Positions 42,808-52,304 of a stretch of 64,000 bases of DNA are shown in pieces. The DNA comes from Pseudorhodoplanes sp. (GTDB lineage Bacteria > Pseudomonadota > Alphaproteobacteria > Rhizobiales > Xanthobacteraceae). Every line of letters starts with the position of its first letter. The first letter of the stretch is position 1. The translations under genes and the position numbers were made by a program. The stretch covers positions 591,711 to 655,710 of the forward strand of contig JAVSMS010000001.1 of assembly GCA_032027085.1 (NCBI GenBank), read 5' to 3'. The notes under the pieces were generated by a model. That model was not told the DNA's origin. It made no database searches and saw only the letters and a program-made list of their open reading frames with translations.

Positions 42808-43568
42808 CTAGCCGATGGCTGGCAATTTTCTGAAGAACCCCCGCCACAGCAACAGTTTGGATTCAAGGGCGTGCGCTGCTATTTGTCGGCGGGCGAGTCG
42901 CTTCCCGAAAACGTCTATAACCGTTGGCGCGAGGCCACGGGCGCGCCGATCGTCGAAGGCATCGGCATGACCGAAACAATATTCATGGTGATAGGCGGCA
43001 CGCCGCAGGACCATCGGCCGGGCGCCACCGGCAAGCCCTTTTCCTATACCGAAGTGAAGCTCCTCGATCCCGAAGACCAGCCGGTCGAACCGGGATCACC
43101 GGGGACGCTCCGTCTGGGCTCGCTGTGCAAAGATTATTGGCAGCAGCCGGAAAAGACCGACGCGGCCTTCCGCGACGGCTGGTTCCGCACCGGCGACGTC
43201 TTCGTCATCGATGAAGAAGGCTGGTGGCGATCATCAGGGCCGCGCCGACGATCTGCTCAAGATATCCGGGCAATGGGTCAGCCCGGCGGAGATCGAGGAA
43301 TGTGCGACGACAGTGCCCGGTGTGGCGGAAGCCATCGTCGTTGGCGCACAGGATGAAGACGGGCTGGTTCGGCTGAGCATGTTCCTGGTCGCGCCCGAGG
43401 GGGACAGCGAGACCTTGCTGCAGCGTGTGCAGGAACGTCTCCTGCAGACGCTCTCAAAATACAAGTGCCCGAGGCGCATTGTGTTCGTCGATGCGATTCC
43501 ACGCACCGCGACCGGAAAGGCGCGACGCTTTCGCCTGCGGAACTGGGCGGCATTTCCTGCAACGATTG
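42808..43568 (+). pseudogene. Truncated, frameshifted aryl-CoA ligase (4-hydroxybenzoate/benzoate type)
   Basis: AMP-binding enzyme C-terminal half. Frame 1 reads FKGVRCYLSAGESLP, GAPIVEGIGMTETIFMV, GATGKPFSY and KTDAAFRDGWFRTGDVFVIDEEGWWR. A one-base insertion near 43230 moves the homology to the next frame: QGRADDLLKISGQWVSPAEIEE, then VDAIPRTATGKARRFRLRNW. The N-terminal ~280 residues of a ligase are missing, and no start exists. It is joined directly to a DUF6455 sequence without the usual C-terminal stop. It is a clear pseudogene. Confidence 0.85.
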
Positions 43569-43850
43569 ATGCGCGCGCTCGGACTCGATCCGGTTCGCCT
43601 CGAACAGGCGAATGCGCCACTGTTCCGCAATCTGCAGCGAAAATGCGTCTCCTGCGACTCCCACGAACGCTGCGACGCCGAGCTACAACAAGGCACCTAC
43701 GAAGCCGACTTCCAGGACTATTGCCCGAATGCGGATGTCCTTGTTTCTCTGCGGATCGGCGGCGGCCCCATTAAGAGACATGCCGCGCGGTCTCGCGTTG
43801 CGGTTCAGAGTTGGGGGGCAGACAGTTACGAACACGCCGTCACGGCGTGA
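43569..43850 (+). CDS. DUF6455-family protein, probably 5'-truncated
   Basis: A 93-residue frame from ATG 43569: MRALGLDPVRLEQANAPLFR then LQRKCVSCDSHERCDAEL and DYCPNADVL, the DUF6455 core with its Cys pattern (Cys-x-x-Cys, Cys, then YCPNA). In-frame residues before the ATG (HFLQRL) also fit the family, so its true start was lost by fusion to the ligase remnant. The tail after IGGGP looks unrelated. It may be non-functional. Confidence 0.55.
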   Translation: MRALGLDPVRLEQANAPLFRNLQRKCVSCDSHERCDAELQQGTYEADFQDYCPNADVLVSLRIGGGPIKRHAARSRVAVQSWGADSYEHAVTA

Positions 43851-44110
43851 CGGACGATGGCGCCATGCGAGAACGGAGAAGCTGCGTCAATCGGCATTGC
43901 GCCAAATTCGTTATCGGCTAGGCGCGCTTTTTCAGTGGCTTAGCGCGGAATTTGGTAGCGGAGGACGGACCCGCGACCTGCTCACCGCTAAGCTCTTGAT
44001 TTCAAAGAATCCAGCTCGCCCAAAGTCGCCAATGGGTAATGTCACATACTTACATTCTAAGATTAGAGCGCTCTTATCTGCAAGTCCTGGAGGCCCACGT
44101 ATTAGACCTA
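43851..44110. other. Intergenic region, no supported gene
   Basis: 260 bp with no convincing frame. The reverse strand at about 43935-43985 resembles the 3' part of a tRNA (GTCGCGGGTCCG with CTCCGCTACCA), but the T-loop is deleted and no full cloverleaf is present. It may be a scar of an attachment site. Confidence 0.4.
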
Positions 44111-45116
44111 TGGCCTGCACCCGGTTTTGTTGACACGCACTTAAGCTAACCCGTGCTTCCGCTCGAACTCCATAGGGCTGAGATAGCCGATGGTCGAGTG
44201 CCTGCGCTTCGGATTGTAGAAGCGCTCGATATAGTCGAACACGTCGGCCTTGGCTTCGTCCCGTGTCCGGTAGGTCTTGCGCGCCGTGCGCTCGGTTTTC
44301 AGCGACGAGAAGAAGCTCTCCATCGCCGCATTGTCCCAGACATTGCCGGAGCGGCTCATTGAGCAGACGATGCCATGATCTGCCACCAGCCGCTGGAATG
44401 GCTCACTGGTATATTGACTGCCACGATCGGTGATGCAGCAGCGCGTCAGGCTTGCCCCGCCGCCAGATCGCCATCACCAGCGCATCGGTGACGAGCTGAG
44501 CCGTCATGGCGGCACTCATCGACCAGCCGACGACGACGAGAGAACAGGTCCACGACGGTCAAGACGTAAAGCCAGCCCTCGGCTGTCCAGACATAGGTGA
44601 AGTCGGCAATCCATCGACGGTTGGGAGCGGGAGCGGCAAAGGCGCGGTCAAGCACGTTCGGAGCGACGGCGGCGGCCTGCCGCGGACCCAGGTCAGGCGG
44701 CAGCCGACGCCGGCGCGGGCGGGCTTTAAGCTCCTGGCACCGCATCAACCGCTCGAACAGGTGCAGTCCGCAGGATATCCCTTCGGCGAGCAGATCATGC
44801 CAGACCCGCCTGGCGCCATAGGTCCGGTCGCTCGCCAGGAAGCTCGCTCGCACCTTCGCGCCGAGCGCTTCGTCATTGCGACTGCGCTGGCTGCGGCCGC
44901 TTCAGCCACGCATAGAAGCCGCCCCGCGAGACACCGAGCGCCCCGCACATCCAATCCGCCGGCCAGATCCCCCGGTGCTTCGCGATGATGGAGCACTTCA
45001 CGTCGATTCCTTCGCGAAGTAGGCTGCGGCTTTTTTTTTTGGATGTCCCGCTCCGCTTTCAGCTTGTTCACTTCGCGCTTGAGCCGCGCGATCTCTTCGG
45101 AACCGGGTGCAGGCCA
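44111..45116 (-). mobile_element. Degenerate IS3-family insertion sequence
   Basis: The span is bounded by a perfect 16-bp inverted repeat, TGGCCTGCACCCGGTT at 44111-44126 and its complement at 45101-45116. It holds IS3-type transposase sequence on the minus strand. The right repeat falls inside the transposase orfA frame, and the N-terminal half of orfA is missing, so this copy is truncated. No target duplication is seen next to it. Confidence 0.75.
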
Positions 45117-45127
45117 CTTACTCATAA
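44141..45127 (-). pseudogene. IS3-family transposase (OrfA remnant and frameshifted OrfB)
   Basis: OrfA keeps only SEEIARLKREVNKLKAERDIQ, then a run of ten A residues (45031-45040 as T) where two extra bases put the expected AAYFAKEST end out of frame. OrfB pieces are in different frames: MCGALGVSRGGFYAWLK, ASDRTYGARRVWHDLLAEG, RRWIADFTYVWTAEGWLYVL (first Asp) and, after two more shifts near 44530 and 44400, SGNVWDNAAMESFFSSLKTE (catalytic Glu) to the stop at 44141. The second Asp motif is disrupted. It cannot make an active transposase. Confidence 0.85.
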
Positions 45128-45370
45128 CGGCCATTTGGCTTGGGTATAGGACTCCGAGTCTAAGAACAAAAGTGAACCGGCTCAGCCACTTAGCCGGCGA
45201 GTCCCGAATTGTGGGGTAGCTTTGTGGGGTAAAGGTATCCTGAGCTTCAGCTTTCCACAACCCGCTACGAGAACCGAGGCTTTGCGGCCGCCGTTGCTGT
45301 AAAGAGAAGTGCGTCCGACTTGGGGGAGATCGATGGTGACAGAAGCCTGCCTGAAGGCCATCCCGGAGCA
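45117..45370. other. Non-coding stretch upstream of the defence-like operon
   Basis: 254 bp that must hold the promoter of the operon. TTGTGGGGTA occurs twice at a 13-bp step (45209-45218 and 45222-45231), a pattern I associate with core sites near DUF4102 integrase genes, though no integrase is in the window. A short frame [13 protein letters not shown] ends at the operon start. Otherwise nothing. Confidence 0.45.
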
Positions 45371-48300
45371 ATGAGACTTGAAGAAGTTGCACCCGGGCAA
45401 AGCCTCTCGGGGATCGAACCAACTGACATTGTGACCGTTGTGGCGGTCGTACCGCTGGCCGAAGGGTCTGTGCAGCTAATTTACCGCGCGCCTGACGGGA
45501 CGATGAAGGAACGCCTGCTCGGGCGGGCGGAAGAAGCAACAATCGCCGTTGCCAGTACCGAGCGCCCGTTCTCGTTCGACGGCGACGGTGGTGCCTTCCA
45601 ACTGGCCTGCGAGGCCAAGCGGATAGACCTTGCCTTCCTGTTTGATCCGATGATGGCGGTGCACAGCTCGAACGTCGAGCCGCTGCCGCACCAGATCACC
45701 GCCGTTTACGAGTCACTGTTGCCGCGCCAGCCGCTGCGCTTTGTTCTTGCCGACGATCCTGGCGCCGGCAAGACCATTATGGCGGGCCTCTACATCCGCG
45801 AGCTTATCATGCGCGCGGACTCGCACCGCATTCTAATTGTCGCGCCAGGCAGCCTGGTCGAGCAGTGGCGCGACGAACTGTTTGAGAAATTTGGGCTGGA
45901 GTTTCACGTTTATTCGAGCCTGCTGGAGCAGACCTCGCCCAGCGGCAATCCCTTCGACGACTTCCCGCGCCTGATCGTCCGCCTCGATCAGCTTTCCCGC
46001 AACGAGGAGCTACAGGACAAGTTGTGCAATCCTGGCTGGGACCTCGCCGTGTTCGACGAGGCACATAAGCTGTCGGCGCACTATTTCGGATCTAAGCTTG
46101 AAAAGACGGCACGTTTTCGGTTCGCGGAGAAGCTGGGCAAGCATGTTCGGCACCTACTGCTGATGACGGCGACGCCCCACAACGGCAAGGAAGAAGACTT
46201 CCAGCTTTTCCTGTCGCTTCTGGATTCGGACCGCTTCTACGGAAAATTCCGGGATGGCGTTCATAAGGTCGATCCCTCCGACCTGATGCGTCGCATGGTC
46301 AAGGAAGAACTACTGAAATTTGACGGTACCCCGCTGTTTCCGGAGCGTCGCGCCTATACAGTCAATTACGAGTTATCACCGATCGAAGCTGCGCTCTATG
46401 AGGCCGTTACCAACTACGTGCAAACGGAGATGGGCAAGGCTGACCAACTCCAAGGCGCGCGCAAGGGATCGGTCGGTTTTGCGCTCACCGCGCTGCAACG
46501 GCGACTTGCCTCAAGCCCAGAGGCCATCTTCCAATCGCTCAAACGCCGCCGCGAGCGGCTTGAGAATCGGCTGCGCGAAGAAAAACTGGGTATCCGGGGC
46601 CGCCAGCCCATTGCCGAGACTTATCCCGGAATCCCTGAGGATGACGACGACCTCAGCGCCGAAGAACAGGAAACTCTTGAAGAAAATCTGATCGACGAGG
46701 CGACCGCCGCCAAGACCGTTACCGAGCTTGAGGCCGAGATCGTCATCCTCAAAGGGCTGGAAGCCCAGGCCAAGGCCGTTGTCGCGTCAGGCCAGGATCG
46801 CAAGTGGGATGAGCTGTCCAAGATTTTGCAGAATAATCCCGAAATGCGCGATGCCGCCGGCCGGCAGCGCAAGATCATCATCTTCTCAGAGCATCGGGAT
46901 ACGCTGAATTACCTTCATGCCAAGGTTGCCGGCGTGATTGGAAATCCCGATGCCATCGTCACCATTCACGGCGGCACGCATCGTGATGAGCGCCGCCGAC
47001 TCCAGGCATTGTTCCGTTCCGATCCCGATGTTCGCGTGCTGGTGGCAACCGACGCAGCCGGCGAAGGCGTAAACCTTCAGAACGCGAACCTCATGGTCAA
47101 CTATGACCTGCCCTGGAACCCGAACCGGCTGGAGCAGAGGTTCGGTCGCATCCACCGTATCGGGCAGACTGAAGTCTGCCACCTGTGGAATCTGGTCGCC
47201 AAAGAAACTCGTGAGGGTGACGTCTATCATCGGCTGCTTAAGAAGCTGGAGGTCGAAAGTGCCGCGCTGAAGGGCCGCGTCTTCGACATTCTGGGCGAGG
47301 TTTTCGAGGAAACCAGTCTCAAAGACCTCCTCATTCAAGCTATCCGCTACGGTGACCAGCCTGAGGTGCGTGCGCGTTTGACGCAAAAGATCGACCAGGC
47401 GCTCGACCACGATCACCTCAAGAACCTTCTCAACCGCAATGCTCTCGCGCAGGAAACTATGAGTGCCGAGCGGCTATTCGCCGTCAAGGAAGAAATGGAG
47501 AAGGCCGAAGCCCGGCGGCTCCAGCCCTTCTTTGTGCGCGCCTTCTTCACCAAGGCGCTGGATACCCTCGGCGGAACGGCGCATCCGCGCGAATCCAGCC
47601 GCTATGAGGTCACTCATGTCCCCGCAGCGATCCGCGAACGCGACCGCCGCTTGACCGGGCGGAACCGGCGAGAGAATGAGCCGGTGCTGCGGCGGTATAG
47701 CCGCATCTGTTTCGAACGGGAGGCCATTCAGCCGCTCGACAAGCCCGGGCTGGAGCGCGCCGTTCTCATGCACCCCGGCCATCCGCTTATGCTCGCCATG
47801 TCGGACATGATCCTTGAGCAGCATGCCAACCTGCTGCGGCAGGGTGCCGTTCTTATCGACCCTGCCGACGAAGGTCTTGATCCCGCGCTGCTGTTTCTTC
47901 TCACCCACGAAATCAAATCGGGTGACGGCGCCGTTCTTTCCAAGCGTCTGCAATTCGTGCGCGTTAGGCCGGACGGCAAGGCGGAGTTCGCGGGCTGGGC
48001 GCCGCATCTTGACCTTGAGCCGATGTCAGAGAGCGAACGCGTTTTGCTCAGGGATACCCTCAAGGCGTCGTGGCTTGCCTCGGGCCAGGAACAGCGTGCC
48101 TTGTCGCTGGCGGCAACGACGCTTGTGCCCGAACACTATGGCGAGGTCGCCCAGCGGCGTATCGCCCATGTCGAAAAGACCCTCAACGCCGTGCACGAGC
48201 GCCTGAGCAAGGAAATCGCCTTCTGGCAGGATCGCTGGCTCAAGCTCAAGGAGGACGGCGAGGCCGGCAGGGACGTTCGCCTCAACCTCCAAAATATCGA

Positions 48301-48883
48301 GCGCACGCTTTCCGATCTGCAAAGCCGCCTGGAAAACCGCAAGAAAGAGCTTCAGGCCATGCGGCACGTCGTCAACGGCACCCCAGTCGTGCTGGGCGCG
48401 GCGCTGATCGTTCCGGCGGGCCTTATGGCAAAACTGCGCGGTGATGAGCCGGTCGATCCGGCGGCGGCGACCTTTGCCGCCGACCCGGCGGCACGCTCGC
48501 GCATCGAGCAGCTTGCCATGCAGGCCGTGCAGAAGGCTGAGGAAGCGCGCGGCTGCCGCGTCGTCGATGTATCCGCTGCAAAATGCGGGTGGGATTTGAG
48601 TTCCTATCCCCCTGCCATCGACGGCAAACAGCCCGACCCGCGCCATATCGAGGTGAAGGGCCGAGTGAAGGGCGCCAGCACCGTTACCATCACCCGTAAC
48701 GAAATGCTCTACGCCTTCAATCAGGGCGACAAGTTCGTACTGGCCATCGCGCTGGTCGGCGAGGACGACTCCATCGACGGCCCGCATTACATCCGCAATC
48801 CTTTCGACCGCGAGCCCGGCTGGGGAGTCGCGTCGATCAATTACAGCTTGGGCGATCTGCTCGCCAAGGCAGAAGTTCAATGA
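45371..48883 (+). CDS. SNF2-family helicase with C-terminal DUF3883 domain
   Basis: A 1170-residue superfamily-2 ATPase. Walker A is [13 protein letters not shown] (128-140), motif II DEAH (229-232), motif [14 protein letters not shown]; motifs V and VI appear in [42 protein letters not shown] coiled, acidic insertion splits the two RecA lobes. The C-terminal DUF3883 has Asp1075, then IEVKGR with Glu1094 and Lys1096, a D...ExK array like PD-(D/E)xK nucleases. I chose the ATG at 45371 because the family begins MRLE; a TTG at 45320 adds 17 residues. It opens a four-gene operon and resembles helicases of DISARM-type defence systems. Confidence 0.88.
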   Translation: MRLEEVAPGQSLSGIEPTDIVTVVAVVPLAEGSVQLIYRAPDGTMKERLLGRAEEATIAVASTERPFSFDGDGGAFQLACEAKRIDLAFLFDPMMAVHSSNVEPLPHQITAVYESLLPRQPLRFVLADDPGAGKTIMAGLYIRELIMRADSHRILIVAPGSLVEQWRDELFEKFGLEFHVYSSLLEQTSPSGNPFDDFPRLIVRLDQLSRNEELQDKLCNPGWDLAVFDEAHKLSAHYFGSKLEKTARFRFAEKLGKHVRHLLLMTATPHNGKEEDFQLFLSLLDSDRFYGKFRDGVHKVDPSDLMRRMVKEELLKFDGTPLFPERRAYTVNYELSPIEAALYEAVTNYVQTEMGKADQLQGARKGSVGFALTALQRRLASSPEAIFQSLKRRRERLENRLREEKLGIRGRQPIAETYPGIPEDDDDLSAEEQETLEENLIDEATAAKTVTELEAEIVILKGLEAQAKAVVASGQDRKWDELSKILQNNPEMRDAAGRQRKIIIFSEHRDTLNYLHAKVAGVIGNPDAIVTIHGGTHRDERRRLQALFRSDPDVRVLVATDAAGEGVNLQNANLMVNYDLPWNPNRLEQRFGRIHRIGQTEVCHLWNLVAKETREGDVYHRLLKKLEVESAALKGRVFDILGEVFEETSLKDLLIQAIRYGDQPEVRARLTQKIDQALDHDHLKNLLNRNALAQETMSAERLFAVKEEMEKAEARRLQPFFVRAFFTKALDTLGGTAHPRESSRYEVTHVPAAIRERDRRLTGRNRRENEPVLRRYSRICFEREAIQPLDKPGLERAVLMHPGHPLMLAMSDMILEQHANLLRQGAVLIDPADEGLDPALLFLLTHEIKSGDGAVLSKRLQFVRVRPDGKAEFAGWAPHLDLEPMSESERVLLRDTLKASWLASGQEQRALSLAATTLVPEHYGEVAQRRIAHVEKTLNAVHERLSKEIAFWQDRWLKLKEDGEAGRDVRLNLQNIERTLSDLQSRLENRKKELQAMRHVVNGTPVVLGAALIVPAGLMAKLRGDEPVDPAAATFAADPAARSRIEQLAMQAVQKAEEARGCRVVDVSAAKCGWDLSSYPPAIDGKQPDPRHIEVKGRVKGASTVTITRNEMLYAFNQGDKFVLAIALVGEDDSIDGPHYIRNPFDREPGWGVASINYSLGDLLAKAEVQ

Positions 48884-49383
48884 GCGCCGCCGATGTTATG
48901 GGAAAGCAGGCCCTGGTGGTCGCCACCGCGCTGACGACGGCAGAGCAATCGAATGCGATTGTCGTTTCCTTCGATGCTAAGTGGCATCGCAGTTTGTTAG
49001 GCGGGACACTGGGTGCCGTCATTCGGAAACGCGTGCCTAAAGAACGAAGTTTTGACTGGCTATATTTTCACGTCAATAGCCCGATAAGCGCGATCTGTGG
49101 ACGAGTTAGAATCGACAAAATTACTATGATCACCTTGCAGCAAGCAATTCGACTTGCCGAGCAACTCAACCTTCCTCCAGATGCAATAGCGCAGTACGTG
49201 GGGCACGACGGCCGAGTCGGATGCTATCATCTCGGCTCGTTTCAGATCCCATCCGTCGCGCTGCATCGCTCTACTCTCACCGAGAGGGTGAAATACAGTC
49301 CGCCACAAAGCTTTCTAATTCTTTCCAAAAGCGCAAAAGAAATCATCGACGCGATCTGCGGCTTCGATGATGTTTCGTCTTGA
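48880..49383 (+). CDS. ASCH/PUA-like domain protein in defence-like operon
   Basis: A 167-residue protein with no catalytic motif. Residues 26-165 follow the ASCH/PUA pattern: an opening strand [50 protein letters not shown], a helical insert with [19 protein letters not shown], and a closing [17 protein letters not shown]. Such domains bind RNA or modified bases (compare EVE and YTH). The ATG overlaps the helicase stop by 4 bp and the methyltransferase starts 13 bp after it, so it is an operon member. I infer a reader of the modification made by the next gene. Family call is by eye. Confidence 0.7.
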   Translation: MSAADVMGKQALVVATALTTAEQSNAIVVSFDAKWHRSLLGGTLGAVIRKRVPKERSFDWLYFHVNSPISAICGRVRIDKITMITLQQAIRLAEQLNLPPDAIAQYVGHDGRVGCYHLGSFQIPSVALHRSTLTERVKYSPPQSFLILSKSAKEIIDAICGFDDVSS

Positions 49384-49396
49384 GAGGGTTAGAATC

Positions 49397-52294
49397 TTGA
49401 CTTCAACAATAAAATCCCCCCGCAAGCTTATCGAGGTGTCGCTCCCACTGGACGCGATTAATATTGCTGCGGCTCGCGAAAAATCCATTCGACACGGCCA
49501 TCCCAGCACATTGCATCTGTGGTGGGCGCGACGACCGCTGGCTGCGGCGCGGGCCGTGATATTTGCACAGATGGTCAATGATCCATCGTGGAAATGGGAG
49601 CTTGAGCATCCCGGCGAGGTTCCGCCCAACAATCTCAAGGCAAGCTGGGCCAAAAGCCGCAATCGGTTATTCGCCATCATCAAAGATATGGTGACCTGGG
49701 AAAACACCACCAACGAAGAAGTGCTGGAAAGAGCCCGCGTTGAAATCCGCAAGTCCTGGCGCGAAACTTGCGACCTCAACAAGGATCACCCGCAGGCTGC
49801 GGAACTGTTCGACCCCGGAAAGTTGCCCGCTTTCCACGATCCGTTTGCCGGCGGCGGCGCCTTGCCGCTGGAGGCGCAACGGCTTGGGCTTGAAGCCTAT
49901 GCGTCCGACCTCAACCCCGTCGCCGTCCTCATCAACAAGGCGATGTTAGAGATTCCGCCAAAGTTTGCGGGACGCCCGCCGGTGAACCCGGAAGCGCGCG
50001 CAAGCCATGACTCTTGGAGCAACCAGTGGAGTGCGGCGCAAGGAATCGCCGAAGACGTCCGCTATTACGGCCAATGGATGCGCGAGCAAGCGCAAAAGCG
50101 CATCGGGCATCTCTACCCGCCTGTCGAGATTACGAAGGACATGGCAGATGATCGGCCCGATCTGAAACCGCTTGTCGGAAAGAAACTCACGGTCATCGCC
50201 TGGCTCTGGGCGCGGACGGTGAAAAGCCCGAATCCCGCCTTCCGTCACGTCGATGTGCCGTTGGCCTCAACGTTTGTTCTTTCAAGCAAGGAAGGCAAAG
50301 GAGCCTACGTTCAGCCCATCGTCAATGAAGACAAGTACAGCTTCACGGTGAAGGTAGGTAAGCCGCCGCAGGAAGCTAGTGAAGGCACCAAGGCCGGCGG
50401 TCGTGGCGCGAACTTTCGTTGCGTGCTCTCACATACACCCATTGGCGGCGACTACATCAAAGCTGAGGGGCGAGCCGGGCGCATGGGCGCAAGGCTCATG
50501 GCCATCGTCGCAGAAGGTACGCGAGGCCGTGTCTTTTTGGCGCCGACCCTCGAACACGAGAATGCCGCTCGGCTGGCGCAACCCGCTTGGAAGCCCTCTG
50601 GCAATGTGCCTGCCCGCCTCACGGGCGGTACGTGCGTTCCTTATGGCCTGACCGAATGGGGCGACCTCTTCACCCCGCGCCAGCTTGTGGCGCTGACGAT
50701 GTTCAGCGATCTCGTTACGGAAGCTCGAAAACAAATTGAGCACGACGCGCTGGCCGCCAACCTGCCCAACGACGACACCGCACTCGAATCGGGCGGCTCA
50801 GGCGCAAAAGCCTATGCTGATGCTATCGCGGTGTATCTCGGCCTGGCCGTCAGCAGGACGGCGAATACAATAAATTCTCTTGCTGTATGGTCTCAAAGCC
50901 GCGAACAGAGCGTCAATTTGTTTAGTAGACAAGCCATACCGATGGCGTGGGACTTCCCAGAGGTAAATCCCTTCGCAGGCGCGGCTGGTGATTTCGGAGC
51001 TACAACAACGTCCATTGCGAAAATAGTGTCGCAAGCCTTGATACGGTCTGCGCACGTGCAGCAGGCAGACGCGCAGACGCAGGAAATATCTAGGTCAAAG
51101 CTGATCTCGACAGACCCGCCCTACTACGACAACGTGGCTTATGCTGACCTAGCTGACTTCTTTTACGTCTGGATTAGAAAGTCCCTTCGGCCAGTCTTCC
51201 CGAGTCTGTTGGCAACCGTTGAGACACCCAAGGTGGAGGAGCTTGTCGCTTCTGCCTATCGCCACGGCGGGAAGGAAAGGGCCGAGATGTTCTTTCTTGA
51301 CGGCATGGCTCTATCGCTAACCCGTCTCGCCGCTTTGGCCCATCCAAGTTTCCCGCTGACTATCTACTACGCATTCAGACAATCCGAAACGGCCACAGAG
51401 ACTGGCACGACATCAACAGGTTGGGAGACATTCCTAGAAGCGACCAAGCGGGCCGGATTTGCGCTGACTGGAACTTGGCCGATGCGTACTGAGCGGCCAA
51501 GTGGTGTGAAGACCGGTACAAACGCCCTCGCATCCAGTATCGTCCTTGTTTGCCGCCCGCGACCCGCGACGGCGGAAACCATTTCTCGCCGCGCATTCCT
51601 GCGCGAGTTGAATCAGGTTCTACCCGAGGCGCTTGATGAAATGACACGCGGCTCCGGCGACGACCGTTCTCCGGTCGCGCCGGTCGATCTTTCCCAGGCC
51701 ATCATCGGTCCCGGCATGGCCGTGTTCTCAAAATACGCCGCCGTGCTTGAGGCCGACGGTACTCCAATGACGGTGCAGACCGCTTTGCGGCTCATCAATC
51801 GCTTCCTCGCCGAGGACGACTTCGACCACGATACGCAATTCTGCCTGCACTGGTTTGAGCAGTACGGATGGAAGGAAGGCAAGTTCGGCGATGCCGACGT
51901 TCTGGCACGCGGAAAAGGCACCAGCGTTGACGGCGTGAAGCAGACCGGCGTGCTCTATGCTACCGGTGGCGTCGTCCGCCTGCTGAAATGGGGTGACTAC
52001 CCGGCGACCTGGAATCCGACAGAGGATGATCGCCTGCCGGTATGGGAAGCCCTGCATCACCTGATCCGCATCTTCAAGACGGAAGGCGAGAGCGGCGCGG
52101 GAAAAGTCCTTGCGGCCGTCGCCGCGAAAGCCGAGCCGACGCGACAGCTTGCCTATCGTCTTTATACGCTGTGCGAGCGCGCGGGCTGGGCTGAGGATGC
52201 CCGCGCTTACAATGAAATTGTCACAAGCTGGAGCGCCATCGAGTCCGCCGCCGCAGCGGCTCCGAAGGCGCAGCAGGCTGATCTATTCGGATGA
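49397..52294 (+). CDS. DUF1156-family DNA methyltransferase
   Basis: A 965-residue protein. The N-terminus [41 protein letters not shown] is the DUF1156 signature. SAM motif I is [15 protein letters not shown] (148-160) and the amino-methyltransferase motif IV is DPPYYDN (573-579), pointing to N6-adenine or N4-cytosine. The order I then IV with about 420 residues between suggests an alpha-like arrangement with the target-recognition region in the middle. A TTG start at 49397 follows GAGAGGG; an ATG at 49367 would overlap the ASCH-like gene. No separate nuclease gene is present. Confidence 0.9.
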   Translation: MTSTIKSPRKLIEVSLPLDAINIAAAREKSIRHGHPSTLHLWWARRPLAAARAVIFAQMVNDPSWKWELEHPGEVPPNNLKASWAKSRNRLFAIIKDMVTWENTTNEEVLERARVEIRKSWRETCDLNKDHPQAAELFDPGKLPAFHDPFAGGGALPLEAQRLGLEAYASDLNPVAVLINKAMLEIPPKFAGRPPVNPEARASHDSWSNQWSAAQGIAEDVRYYGQWMREQAQKRIGHLYPPVEITKDMADDRPDLKPLVGKKLTVIAWLWARTVKSPNPAFRHVDVPLASTFVLSSKEGKGAYVQPIVNEDKYSFTVKVGKPPQEASEGTKAGGRGANFRCVLSHTPIGGDYIKAEGRAGRMGARLMAIVAEGTRGRVFLAPTLEHENAARLAQPAWKPSGNVPARLTGGTCVPYGLTEWGDLFTPRQLVALTMFSDLVTEARKQIEHDALAANLPNDDTALESGGSGAKAYADAIAVYLGLAVSRTANTINSLAVWSQSREQSVNLFSRQAIPMAWDFPEVNPFAGAAGDFGATTTSIAKIVSQALIRSAHVQQADAQTQEISRSKLISTDPPYYDNVAYADLADFFYVWIRKSLRPVFPSLLATVETPKVEELVASAYRHGGKERAEMFFLDGMALSLTRLAALAHPSFPLTIYYAFRQSETATETGTTSTGWETFLEATKRAGFALTGTWPMRTERPSGVKTGTNALASSIVLVCRPRPATAETISRRAFLRELNQVLPEALDEMTRGSGDDRSPVAPVDLSQAIIGPGMAVFSKYAAVLEADGTPMTVQTALRLINRFLAEDDFDHDTQFCLHWFEQYGWKEGKFGDADVLARGKGTSVDGVKQTGVLYATGGVVRLLKWGDYPATWNPTEDDRLPVWEALHHLIRIFKTEGESGAGKVLAAVAAKAEPTRQLAYRLYTLCERAGWAEDARAYNEIVTSWSAIESAAAAAPKAQQADLFG

Positions 52295-52304
52295 GGGGGC
52301 TGAT

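Noticed and set aside
43935-43985. tRNA gene on the minus strand
   Set aside because: Only a 3'-end-like stretch is seen; the T-loop is deleted and no acceptor, D or anticodon arms pair. Recorded only as a possible scar.
45031-45040. Programmed frameshift on A10 in the IS remnant as a functional signal
   Set aside because: OrfA lacks its N-terminus and OrfB has further frameshifts, so the run is better seen as decay or slippage, even if the ancestor used an A-tract.
45182-45542. Minus-strand frames between the IS remnant and the operon
   Set aside because: They run antisense into the helicase gene and show no transposase motifs.
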